Positions 36,905-44,898 of a stretch of DNA of 64,000 nucleotides are shown here, piece by piece (the stretch's first letter is position 1; every line of letters begins with the position of its first letter). The stretch lies in the NCBI RefSeq assembly GCF_018861905.1, contig NZ_JAHLDU010000013.1, positions 1 to 64,000 on the forward strand. The letters run 5' to 3'. The position numbers were made by a program, and so were the translations under genes. The notes under the pieces are model-generated. The model was not told the DNA's origin, did no database searches, and worked only from the letters and a program-made list of their open reading frames with translations. Source of the DNA: Clostridium sp. DSM 17811. GTDB taxonomy: Bacteria > Bacillota > Clostridia > Clostridiales > Clostridiaceae.

Positions 36905-37061
36905 TTTTTTTAGTAATTTTGAAGAGAAAATTTCCAAATCAATAGGGTCTCTTGCAATAAAAATTACAGATCATTCAATGGGTAAATGTTCTGTAGTAGG
37001 ATTTTGCGAACCAAAATTCCCAATAGAGTTATTAAAAGAAGAAGCTAACAAAAATAAATAA
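36885..37061 (+). CDS. agrD: AgrD, cyclic peptide autoinducer precursor
   Basis: A 58-residue precursor. The amphipathic N-terminal leader is residues 1-28, and the core and tail are MGKCSVVGFCEPKFPIELL, with Cys35, Ser36, Phe40, Cys41 and the charged recognition tail EPKFPIEL (42-49). AGGAGG lies 10 bases before the ATG at 36885. The tail matches the conserved EPxxPxEL of AgrD proteins. The mature ring is not obvious: cleavage before Cys41 gives a six-residue ring from Cys35 or a five-residue lactone from Ser36, either one unusual. A terminator-like hairpin follows the gene. Confidence 0.92.
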   Translation: MKNMKTSFFSNFEEKISKSIGSLAIKITDHSMGKCSVVGFCEPKFPIELLKEEANKNK

Positions 37062-37069
37062 TATTTTTA

Positions 37070-37108
37070 AAAAAACACTGTAGCAATATGTAAAATGCAG
37101 TGTTTTTT
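37070..37108 (+). terminator. Terminator-like hairpin between agrD and agrC
   Basis: 11-bp stem AAAAAACACTG/CAGTGTTTTTT (37070-37080 with 37098-37108) with a T7 run at the 3' arm and a 17-base loop. It sits 9 bases after agrD and 76 bases before agrC, so agrBD may be largely separate from agrCA in transcription. Confidence 0.8.
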
Positions 37109-37183
37109 TCTATGTTTATGATAATAAGTATGATATGCTAAATATTATAATATATTATTATTTGAGTTGTTGGAGGATTTTTA

Positions 37184-38482
37184 ATGGTTGCTCTATATTT
37201 ATTTACAATTATTTGTATTATTATATGTTCAGTATATAATCTAAATTTAATAAAATTAACTCTATATGATTTAATAAAATTCATATTAATAATATTTTTA
37301 ATGACTATACCATTAATACACTTTACTTCTCTGATAATACCATCTATACTTATATATTTAATAATTTTAATTTATATAAAAACTAAAAATTTATATTTAA
37401 GTTTAACATTATCTATTGTATCTATATTAATATATTGGGCAAGTGATGGTATAAGTTTAAACATTTGTATATTGATACTAAATTTAAATTTAGAAGGTAT
37501 TGTCCACACTCGCCTACCCTATTTTTTATATCATATTTTAATATTTATTGTATCCTATTTCATAACTAACATATCCAAGTATTTATTAAAAAGCAAACCC
37601 AACATAAAAAATTATAATCTCAATAGTATATTTTCAATATCTTGTATGTTGGGTTTGCTTTTGATTTTCCTTATATATTATTTAACGATATTATTAACCA
37701 AAATAAATACTTTGTCTAATTATACATTAATGATAATTGGTTTTCTGTTTTTTTCATATTTTATTATTTTTGGTTTAATAGGTTATTCATTTATAACTAA
37801 CGCAAAAAAAGAACTGCAAATTGCTAACAAAAAAAGACAACTAGCTGATTTAAAAGAATATACCGAAACACTAGAAATTTTATATAATGAAACCAGAAAA
37901 TTTAGACATGATCACATAAATGTACTAACCTCCATGGTAGGATATATGGACAAAAACGATATGCAGGGCCTTCGACGTTATTTTGATAATAAAATAATTC
38001 CTATTGGTACAAGCTTTGAAAAAAAGAATTTTAAACTAGGATTACTTCAAAATATAAAAATACCAGAAATAAAAGGGGTTGTTTCCTCAAAATTAATAAC
38101 TGCTCAGCACAAAGAGATAAATGTTTTTATCGATATAATGGATCCCATAGAAGATATAAATATAGATATAATAGATATTTGCAAAATAATTGGAATAATT
38201 CTAGATAATGCAATAGAAGCTTCTGGAGATTGTGAAAATCCTATTATAAAATTCGCCATTATAAATAAAAAAAGATCCGTAATCATAATCGTAATTAATC
38301 AATGCCTTGAAAATACTCCACCAATATATAAGCTTTTTGAAAAGGAATTTTCAACTAAAGGTAAAAATAGAGGTTTAGGCCTTAACAATTTAAAAGAAAT
38401 TATTAATTCCTACAGTAATGTTTCTTTAGATACTTCAATTAAAGATAACGAATTCATTCAAAATATAGAAGTCTTAAAATAA
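37184..38482 (+). CDS. agrC: AgrC-type GHKL sensor histidine kinase
   Basis: Receptor kinase for the autoinducer peptide, 432 residues. The N-terminal ~205 residues contain six to seven hydrophobic helices (the peptide sensor). The cytoplasmic part has the H-box RKFRHDHINVL (His242), the N-box IGIILDNAIEAS (Asn342) and the G-box TKGKNRGLGLNNL, the GHKL/HPK10 pattern of AgrC. GGAGG lies 7 bases before the ATG. A perfect 18-bp inverted repeat (37589-37662) lies inside the sensor-domain coding region. The gene is followed by agrA, 17 bases later. Confidence 0.93.
   Translation: MVALYLFTIICIIICSVYNLNLIKLTLYDLIKFILIIFLMTIPLIHFTSLIIPSILIYLIILIYIKTKNLYLSLTLSIVSILIYWASDGISLNICILILNLNLEGIVHTRLPYFLYHILIFIVSYFITNISKYLLKSKPNIKNYNLNSIFSISCMLGLLLIFLIYYLTILLTKINTLSNYTLMIIGFLFFSYFIIFGLIGYSFITNAKKELQIANKKRQLADLKEYTETLEILYNETRKFRHDHINVLTSMVGYMDKNDMQGLRRYFDNKIIPIGTSFEKKNFKLGLLQNIKIPEIKGVVSSKLITAQHKEINVFIDIMDPIEDINIDIIDICKIIGIILDNAIEASGDCENPIIKFAIINKKRSVIIIVINQCLENTPPIYKLFEKEFSTKGKNRGLGLNNLKEIINSYSNVSLDTSIKDNEFIQNIEVLK
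37589..37662. repeat. Perfect 18-bp inverted repeat inside agrC
   Basis: Arm AAAAGCAAACCCAACATA (37589-37606) is the exact reverse complement of 37645-37662, with a 38-base spacer. On the plus strand the right arm ends GCTTTT followed by GATTTTCC, terminator-like. It encodes residues 136-159 of AgrC. Both arms start in frame. Functional meaning is inferred; see findings. Confidence 0.95.
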
Positions 38483-38499
38483 AGGATAGTGTTATAAAT

Positions 38500-39225
38500 A
38501 TGATAAAGGTATTTATTTGTGAAGATATTAAAAATCATAGAGATAAAATATCTAATATTATTGATGATATAATTATGATTGAAAATTTAGATATGGAAAC
38601 TGCTGTAGTTACAGGAAATCCAGATGATATATTAGAATATGTTAAATCTAATAAATACACTGGTCTATATTTCTTAGATGTAGATTTAAACACTCGCATT
38701 AATGGCATACAATTAGCAGAAGAGATTAGGGAATATGACCCTGAGGGATTTATAATCTTTATAACTACCCATTCAGAAATGAGTTATCTAACTTTTATCT
38801 ATAAAGTTGAAGCAATGGATTATATAATAAAGGATAATTTCAACGATATTAAAAATAGAGTGCAGCAGTGTATATTAAACGCTAATAAAAAATATACCTT
38901 AAATTCTAATGAAAAACAAAAGATCTTCACCATTAAGAGTGGAGACAAAATAATTAATATTAAATTAAGTGAAATATTATTTTTTGAAACATCGAGTACA
39001 ATCCATAAAATAGTAATCAATACTATAGATAGACGCATTGAATTTTATGCGCAGATGAAGGACGTCGAAAATATTGTTGATAAAAGATTTTTCAGGTGCC
39101 ATAAATCTTTTATTGTAAATAAAGATAATATAAAAGAAATTGATAAAAAAAGCAGTATGCTTCGTATGATTAATAATCAAGAATGCTTAATATCTGCTCG
39201 TAAGATAAAATTATTATTAAACTAA
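38500..39225 (+). CDS. agrA: AgrA-type LytTR response regulator
   Basis: Response regulator of 241 residues. The receiver domain (about 1-125) opens MIKVFICEDIKNHRDKI and has the phosphoacceptor region YFLDVDLN (about 60-67) and FITTHSE and the switch Lys-like region near YIIKD. The C-terminal LytTR DNA-binding domain (about 138-241) has the typical IFTIKSGDKIINIKLSEILFFE opening and FFRCHKSFIVN. It is expected to activate agr and target genes when phosphorylated by AgrC. It is the last gene of the locus, ended by a strong bidirectional terminator. Confidence 0.94.
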   Translation: MIKVFICEDIKNHRDKISNIIDDIIMIENLDMETAVVTGNPDDILEYVKSNKYTGLYFLDVDLNTRINGIQLAEEIREYDPEGFIIFITTHSEMSYLTFIYKVEAMDYIIKDNFNDIKNRVQQCILNANKKYTLNSNEKQKIFTIKSGDKIINIKLSEILFFETSSTIHKIVINTIDRRIEFYAQMKDVENIVDKRFFRCHKSFIVNKDNIKEIDKKSSMLRMINNQECLISARKIKLLLN

Positions 39226-39253
39226 TAGCTCCATTTATATCTTTACATTTAAT

Positions 39254-39302
39254 AAAAATAACACAACGTATAAATAGAAAACTTATACGTTGTGTTATTT
39301 TT
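39254..39302. terminator. Bidirectional terminator after agrA
   Basis: Perfect 20-bp stem (39254-39273 with 39283-39302) with A- and T-rich ends and a 9-base loop, between agrA and topB, which converge here. A second, GC-richer palindrome TGCCAC...GTGGCA lies at 39318-39339. Confidence 0.93.
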
Positions 39303-39343
39303 CATTATTTTACACATGCCACTCGCCACGTGGGTGGCACCAG

Positions 39344-41512
39344 CTATTTTAAATTTAACTTAGCAAACGCCTCAGCCATAGCAGAATTTCCAGAATTGAC
39401 AGGTTCATCTTTCTTATTCTGCTGATTTAAGAATCTACTAACATCCTTTTTGTTTAAAGCACTTTTCTCTGATTCACGACGTTTGTTGAAGGCTGAGAGT
39501 TTTTCTCTATATCCACAACCACAAACAAATATCTTATTGTCTCCATCGCCTCTAATCTCCATTTTCTTGTGACAAGTAGGACAACGTGCATTTGACATCT
39601 GTGAAACTCCCTTACGATATCCACAGTCCCTATCTGGGCAAACCAGCATTTTTCCTCTCTTACCGCTAACCTCAAGAAGATTCTTACCACAGTCTGGGCA
39701 TTTCACCCTTGTTGCGTTATCATGCTTATATGCCTCTGTAGAGGCCACAACGTTACCTACAAGTTTTGATGCATATTCTCTCATTTCTTTTACAAAACTC
39801 ATAGAATTAGCTTTTCCTTTACCAATAAGTTGTAATTGTTTTTCCCATTTAGCAGTAAGCTCTGGTGATTTTAAATCCTTAGGAACTAACCCTATTAACT
39901 GTATTCCTTTTGAAGTAGGATGAATATCCTTGCCTTTTCTCTCCATATAGAAGGTATTAAATAGTTTTTCAATTACATCCGCACGAGTTGCTGGAGTTCC
40001 AAGTCCTGATGTATTATCTAAAGCTTCCCTTAAACTATCATCCTCTATATTCTTTCCTGGATGCTCCATAGCAGTAAGTAGCGTTGCCTCATTATATCTA
40101 GCAGGTGGCTTAGTCTTCTCATTAACAGACCTAACTGAAGTAAGTTTAACATCTTCCCCCTTATTAATTGGTGGAAGTGATTGATCCTTATCTTCGTTAG
40201 CGCCTGAACTACTTATTTCTTTCCATCCCTTTGATTTAACTATTTTACCTTTTGCAGAAAATCTTTCACCCTTAACATTTATAACTAAAGTGGTTTGCTC
40301 ATACTCAAAAGGTTGACTAAGAACTTCTAAGAACCTTTTTACAACTAAATCATAAATATTTTTCTCTTCTCTATTTAAGCTTGATAAATCTACATGTTGC
40401 TCAGTTGGAATTATTGCATGATGATCTGATACCTTGCTATTATCCACAAGTCTACTAGTAGTATGTATTCTACCTTTTATTATGCTTCTTGCAGCTTTCT
40501 CATATGGTCCTATAGCTATGCTCTTTAACCTATCAAGTAATGTAGGTACTATATCAGTTGTAATATGCCTTGAATCTGTTCTTGGATAAGATAATATCTT
40601 ATGATTTTCATATAACCTCTGCATTTGGTTAAGAGTTTGTTTTGCAGAATATCCAAATTTCCTATTTGCATCTCTTTGAAGCTCTGTTAAATCATATGCA
40701 AGTGGAGGAAGCTCTTTTTTAGAAGCTTTGTTTAGCTCAACTACTTTTCCCATTTGATTGTTTACCTTAGCTGCGACATCTTCTGCCTTTTGCTTATCAA
40801 ATGTACGTGAGTCTCCATTTTTACTTGACCAATGAACTGTAAAATCATTTACCTTTCCATTTACTGTCCAGTAATCCTTTGGAATGAATTTCTTTATTTC
40901 ATTTTCTCTCTCAACAATAAGAGCTAATGTAGGTGTTTGAACCCTTCCTGCTGATAATTGAGCATTATATTTACAAGTTAATGCCCTTGTAACATTGAGG
41001 CCGATAAGCCAATCTGCTTGAGCTCTTGATTGCGCTGCCCAAAATAAGTTCTCATACTCTTTTCCTGGTTTAAGATTGTTAAATCCATCTCTTATTGCTT
41101 TTTCTGTTTGAGATGATATCCAAAGCCTCTTTATAGGTTTTCTAAATCCTGCTTTCTGAATGATCCAACGTGCTACAAGTTCTCCTTCACGCCCAGAATC
41201 TGTAGCAATAACAAGTTCATCTACATCTGCTCTTTTAAGGAGTTCGTGTACAACCTTATACTGCTTCGATGTTTCCTTAATAACCACCAGTTTTAGATCC
41301 TTTGGTAGCATTGGAAGGTCTTCTATTCTCCAACTTTTATATTTTTCATCATATGCCTCTGGATCTGCTAAAGTAACGAGATGTCCTAGTGCCCATGTTA
41401 CAATATATTTTGATCCCATTAAATATCCATTTCCACCTTGAGTACAATTTAAAAACTTAGCAAGTTCTTTACCAACTGATGGTTTTTCTGCTAAGACCAA
41501 TGTCTTTCCCAT
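39344..41512 (-). CDS. topB: DNA topoisomerase III (type IA)
   Basis: Type IA topoisomerase of about 722 residues that decatenates and relaxes DNA. Visible features are the TOPRIM start KTLVLAEKPSVGKELAKFL, the acidic TDSGREGELVARW triad, the active-site region SYPRTDSRHI (catalytic Tyr), GRVQTPTLALIVERE and, at the C-terminus, two zinc-ribbon modules (CPDCGKNLLE...CPDRDCGYRKG and CPTCHKKMEIRGDGDNKIFVCGCGY). The ATG at 41512 has AGAGGAAG about 10 bases upstream; the ORF extends 18 codons upstream to 41566 without one. It is a single-gene unit that converges on agrA. Confidence 0.95.
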   Translation of the reverse strand: MGKTLVLAEKPSVGKELAKFLNCTQGGNGYLMGSKYIVTWALGHLVTLADPEAYDEKYKSWRIEDLPMLPKDLKLVVIKETSKQYKVVHELLKRADVDELVIATDSGREGELVARWIIQKAGFRKPIKRLWISSQTEKAIRDGFNNLKPGKEYENLFWAAQSRAQADWLIGLNVTRALTCKYNAQLSAGRVQTPTLALIVERENEIKKFIPKDYWTVNGKVNDFTVHWSSKNGDSRTFDKQKAEDVAAKVNNQMGKVVELNKASKKELPPLAYDLTELQRDANRKFGYSAKQTLNQMQRLYENHKILSYPRTDSRHITTDIVPTLLDRLKSIAIGPYEKAARSIIKGRIHTTSRLVDNSKVSDHHAIIPTEQHVDLSSLNREEKNIYDLVVKRFLEVLSQPFEYEQTTLVINVKGERFSAKGKIVKSKGWKEISSSGANEDKDQSLPPINKGEDVKLTSVRSVNEKTKPPARYNEATLLTAMEHPGKNIEDDSLREALDNTSGLGTPATRADVIEKLFNTFYMERKGKDIHPTSKGIQLIGLVPKDLKSPELTAKWEKQLQLIGKGKANSMSFVKEMREYASKLVGNVVASTEAYKHDNATRVKCPDCGKNLLEVSGKRGKMLVCPDRDCGYRKGVSQMSNARCPTCHKKMEIRGDGDNKIFVCGCGYREKLSAFNKRRESEKSALNKKDVSRFLNQQNKKDEPVNSGNSAMAEAFAKLNLK

Positions 41513-41741
41513 ATATAAAACTTCCTCTCGTATTTCAAATAATTTAGTTATTTTTCCTAATATCAAATGTAGCCACTCTATTTATTATAAACTACTTTAT
41601 ACCCATTGTTCAATTTTTTATTACCAAAGGCCAAACTACCAAGGTGTTTTTCATTGCCATAAATGATATAATATTTAATATCATAACATCCACTATTAAA
41701 GACTATACTATATACTATTAAATAAGTTTAGAGGTAATTGA

Positions 41742-42521
41742 ATGAATTATATTGTATTTGATTTAGAATTTAACCAAGGCTACAACTTTGCAAAAGGAAC
41801 TAAAAGTTTAAATAATCCTAAATGCCCCTTTGAAATAATTCAAATAGGCGCCATAAAACTAAATGACCATTTTGAGACTATTGGAACTTTTGATGTAATA
41901 GTAAAACCAGAAATTTATACTACGCTCAATCCATTTGTAAGGGAACTTACTGGTATAACTATGGAGGAACTTAATAAAGGCATATCTTTCGAAAAAATGT
42001 ATGAAGATTTTTCGAGTTTTATTAAAAGTGATAGAAGTATATTATGTGTCTGGGGAATTGCCGATATAAAGGAATTATTTCGTAATATAGAGTTTTATGA
42101 GTTAGAGCCCTTGCCATCGCCTTCAGAATACATCGACATACAATCCTATGCATCTACTGCGCTTGATTGCAAAAAAGGAATTAACATTGGGCTAGGTAAT
42201 GCAGCTAAACTACTTAGTGTACCTATAGAAAGTCAATTCCATGATGCTTTTAATGACGCTTTCTATACTACTGAAGTTTTTAAGAAAATTTATAACAAAG
42301 AAATAAAACCTAACATATACATACCTAAAGTTAAAGGATTAAATAGATTAAGTGTCCAAAATTACAAAATCGACCTTCCTAGTTTAACGGATCAATTTGA
42401 GAAAATGTTCAAGAGAGAAATGAGCATTGATGAAAAGTCTATTATTAAACTAGCTTATATTATGGGTAAAACAAATCAATTTCAGATTAAAATCGATCCA
42501 GAAATAAAACAAAAAAAATAA
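41742..42521 (+). CDS. DEDDh 3'-5' exonuclease (KapD/DnaQ-like)
   Basis: Exonuclease of 259 residues with the DEDDh pattern: Exo I YIVFDLEFNQG (Asp8, Glu10), Exo II CVWGIADIKEL (Asp near 109), and Exo III HDAFNDAFYT (His and Asp). The middle also has IIQIGAIKL and ELTGIT, as in KapD/ERI1-like enzymes. A role in RNA or DNA end trimming is likely, but the substrate is unknown. GAGGTAATTGA precedes the ATG. The stop codon is joined directly to a strong terminator, and the gene is divergent from topB. Confidence 0.88.
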   Translation: MNYIVFDLEFNQGYNFAKGTKSLNNPKCPFEIIQIGAIKLNDHFETIGTFDVIVKPEIYTTLNPFVRELTGITMEELNKGISFEKMYEDFSSFIKSDRSILCVWGIADIKELFRNIEFYELEPLPSPSEYIDIQSYASTALDCKKGINIGLGNAAKLLSVPIESQFHDAFNDAFYTTEVFKKIYNKEIKPNIYIPKVKGLNRLSVQNYKIDLPSLTDQFEKMFKREMSIDEKSIIKLAYIMGKTNQFQIKIDPEIKQKK

Positions 42522-42553
42522 AATCAGTATAGAATTATCTTCTATACTGATTT
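42521..42553. terminator. Bidirectional terminator
   Basis: Perfect 14-bp stem AAATCAGTATAGAA/TTCTATACTGATTT with a 5-base loop and T6, starting at the exonuclease stop codon and serving also the leftward HNH-like gene. Confidence 0.92.
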
Positions 42554-42563
42554 TTTATAATTA

Positions 42564-43310
42564 TTAGTTTTCTGTTTCTTCACTTACTGCATTTTCAACA
42601 TTTTCTATATTTGGATTTTTATTTTCTAAATTAGCTTTTCTATTATCCAATGTATTAAGGTTTATAGGATGAGTAATCATATCTTCTGTTGTACTCATTA
42701 TAAATCTATTCAAATATATTTTTCCTTCTGGAGTATTTGCTACAGCATAAGGCTCTGTGTCTTTTTTAAATAGAACCCATGTATAACCATTGTTAATTAC
42801 TCTATTTAAATCTTCTTTATCGATTATTGTTCTTGCTTTCTCTTTACCATATCTGTCTCTTAATATTACAGCAACAGACTCTTCATCTATTCCTTCATAA
42901 CTATTCATTGTGTTTTGATCATATACTTCTAAGTTGGATTTTCTATTATCTAGAGTATCCCCATTAATATGTCTTACAGGTGCTTTTGGATGAACTTCTA
43001 ATATAAATGATTGCAAACTTTGCTTTCTTCTATATTTCTTTTCTTCGATATAATAAGTACCTAGATTTTGTGCTAAGAAATTATTAAAATCTTTATTCCA
43101 CTCTGCAAACCAACGACCTTTTTCTAATACCCTTTGTAAATCTTCAGTATCTATTTTACAATCAATGGTTGTGCCATCTTTTTTAAGTATTTTTAAAAAT
43201 GTTATATCTTCTAGAGTTTGGTATTTGTTTAATTTAACTTCTACTTTTGGAGTTTCTTTTTTATTTTCAACTTTAATAGTTTCTTTTTTAATTTCATTTT
43301 CGTTTTTTAT
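42564..43310 (-). CDS. Two-unit HNH-like protein with no standard start codon (possible frameshift)
   Basis: The frame stays open from a TGA near 43330 down to 42564. It codes two similar ~110-residue units, each ending in an HNH-type motif (HINGDTLDNRKSNLE and HPINLNTLDNRKANLE) preceded by a DxEDLxRVxxxGxxW segment. There is no ATG or GTG in the upper part; the first TTG (43016) would cut the first unit in half. AGAGGTG lies 7 bases before an ATA at 43310, so a rare start is possible. Alternatively, an ATG at 43332-43343 in another frame joins if the A6 run just after ATC lost one base. This resembles HNH/AP2-type DNA-binding or homing proteins; activity is unknown. Confidence 0.6.
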   Translation of the reverse strand: MKNENEIKKETIKVENKKETPKVEVKLNKYQTLEDITFLKILKKDGTTIDCKIDTEDLQRVLEKGRWFAEWNKDFNNFLAQNLGTYYIEEKKYRRKQSLQSFILEVHPKAPVRHINGDTLDNRKSNLEVYDQNTMNSYEGIDEESVAVILRDRYGKEKARTIIDKEDLNRVINNGYTWVLFKKDTEPYAVANTPEGKIYLNRFIMSTTEDMITHPINLNTLDNRKANLENKNPNIENVENAVSEETEN

Positions 43311-43325
43311 GATAAGACACCTCTT

Positions 43326-43639
43326 TCTTCATTTTAGGCATCATCAAAAAATAACCAGTCAGCATGCTAGCCTATTTTTTTAATATGCCTTGTACGGGAT
43401 TTAAAATCATATATAATTTTAATATTTCCCTAATTTTTTTAATAACAACTCATTTTTCTCGATAACACGCATGTTTATTTTACTACATTATTTTAATTAT
43501 AACACACTCACTGACTAAATTACTGAATTTATAATAAAAAATTTAATATTCTTTTAAAATAAAATAATATTTTTTATTATAAATATTTTATTACCTTTTA
43601 GGTTAAACTTCTTAGGAGATATATTAAGGAGGAGATTTT
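43326..43639. other. AT-rich intergenic region
   Basis: About 310 bases between the divergent HNH-like and DUF1540 genes. It contains AGCATGCT (a short palindrome near 43361) and otherwise only AT-rich sequence with no convincing ORF or structure. Confidence 0.5.
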
Positions 43640-43960
43640 ATGTCAAAAATCAACTGTGGTGTTTTAAATTGCTCCCATAATAATGAAAACACATGTTACG
43701 CTAATATCATAAATGTTGGTGGGAAAAATGCTAGAAAAGACTCTGATACTTGTTGCGCCTCTTTTTTAGATAGTGTTGTCTATAGCGATCTTACAAATAT
43801 AGTACATTCTAATAGTAATGGATGTGATGTAATTTCTTGTAATGTAGGTACTTGCATATATAACTCTAATGAACTATGTAGTGCTAAATCTATAGAAGTT
43901 AATGGTGAAAATGTTAATCTGTACTCTGAGACTGACTGCTTAACTTTTGAAACTAAATGA
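43640..43960 (+). CDS. Tandem DUF1540 cysteine-rich protein
   Basis: A 106-residue protein with two DUF1540 modules, each with a four-cysteine pattern: INCGVLNCSHNNENTCYANI...CCASF (about 4-46) and CDVISCNVGTCIYNSNELC...DCLTF (about 58-103). The cysteines probably bind a metal ion. Function is unknown; such proteins are frequent in clostridia. AAGGAGGAG lies 7 bases before the ATG, giving a strong ribosome site. It shares a bidirectional terminator with the convergent rluF gene. Confidence 0.9.
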   Translation: MSKINCGVLNCSHNNENTCYANIINVGGKNARKDSDTCCASFLDSVVYSDLTNIVHSNSNGCDVISCNVGTCIYNSNELCSAKSIEVNGENVNLYSETDCLTFETK

Positions 43961-43982
43961 TTATATAACTTTCATAAAAAAT

Positions 43983-44016
43983 AAGGATACCTTAGTATTG
44001 AAGCTAAGGTATCCTT
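43983..44016. terminator. Bidirectional terminator
   Basis: Perfect 13-bp stem AAGGATACCTTAG/CTAAGGTATCCTT with an 8-base loop, abutting the rluF stop codon and 22 bases after the DUF1540 gene. Confidence 0.9.
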
Positions 44017-44697
44017 TTAACTATTCCTTAATTCTATTATCTCTTTCTTTGTGAGGTAACGCCACTTGCCTGTCTCTATCCCATCAACTTTTATATCAAC
44101 AATTCGAATACGCTCTAATCTTACAACTGTATATCCAAAAGTTTTGCTCATTCTGCGAATTTGTTTATTTAATCCTTGCGTTAGAATAATTCGAAAAGTA
44201 TTCTCCGATATTCTACTAACTTTGCAGGTTTTTGTGTTAATACCGCAAATTTGAACTCCTTTTGACATGCCTTCAATGAAGTTATTGTCATACGACTTAT
44301 TTACAGTTACTATATATTCTTTCTCATGTTCATTTTTAGATTCTAAAATATTATTTGCAAGTTCACCATCATTAGTCATAAGTATTAGCCCCTGAGATAA
44401 CTTATCTAATCTACCAACTGGAAATATGTATTCTGGATAGTTCATAAAATCAATTATATTGCTAGATACTGTTTTTTCTGCAGTGCATGTAATTCCAACT
44501 GGTTTATTAAGTGCAATATAAATTTTATCTCTCATCAAAACATTCTTATTATCAAGAAGAATATTATCCTCTTCCGCTACCCACTGTCCAGGGGTACAAA
44601 ACTTCCCATTTACGATTATTCTATTTTCCTCAATAAGTTTATTTGCTCCCGTTCTTGAGCAAATACCATAATTACTAAGAAGTTTATTTATTCTCAT
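44017..44697 (-). CDS. rluF: 23S rRNA pseudouridine synthase, RluF/RsuA family
   Basis: RNA pseudouridine synthase of 226 residues. It has an N-terminal S4 domain (MRINKLLSNYGICSRTGANK), the YIALNKPVGITCT motif, the catalytic GRLDKLSQGLILMTNDGELAN motif (Asp) and a C-terminal TQGLNKQIRRMSKTFGYTVVRLERIRI block. That combination and length are those of RluF (23S U2604). GAGGT lies 5 bases before the ATG. It is a single gene ended by the shared terminator. Confidence 0.9.
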   Translation of the reverse strand: MRINKLLSNYGICSRTGANKLIEENRIIVNGKFCTPGQWVAEEDNILLDNKNVLMRDKIYIALNKPVGITCTAEKTVSSNIIDFMNYPEYIFPVGRLDKLSQGLILMTNDGELANNILESKNEHEKEYIVTVNKSYDNNFIEGMSKGVQICGINTKTCKVSRISENTFRIILTQGLNKQIRRMSKTFGYTVVRLERIRIVDIKVDGIETGKWRYLTKKEIIELRNS

Positions 44698-44836
44698 AAT
44701 ACCTCTTTATCCTTTCATTATAAAATATAGATATATGTTTACATTTATCTATATATCTATATATATCTACAAATATCCATATACATTTTAAACTTTCTTA
44801 TAGTCATTATACATCATAACACCCTATAGTTTCCCC

Positions 44837-44877
44837 AAAAAAATAACTCATAAGCAATCTGCTCATGAGTTATTTTT
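44837..44877 (-). terminator. Intrinsic terminator of the citrate operon
   Basis: About 16-bp stem AAAAATAACTCATAAGC/GCTCATGAGTTATTTTT (one mismatch) with a 5-base loop and a T-rich 3' side, 22 bases after the isocitrate dehydrogenase stop. Confidence 0.9.
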
Positions 44878-44898
44878 ATATATTAAGATTTACAACTA

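Noticed and set aside
44720-44790. Runs of tatatat and tatctatatat between rluF and isocitrate dehydrogenase
   Set aside because: Simple AT-rich low-complexity sequence, not a regular repeat array; no further structure seen.
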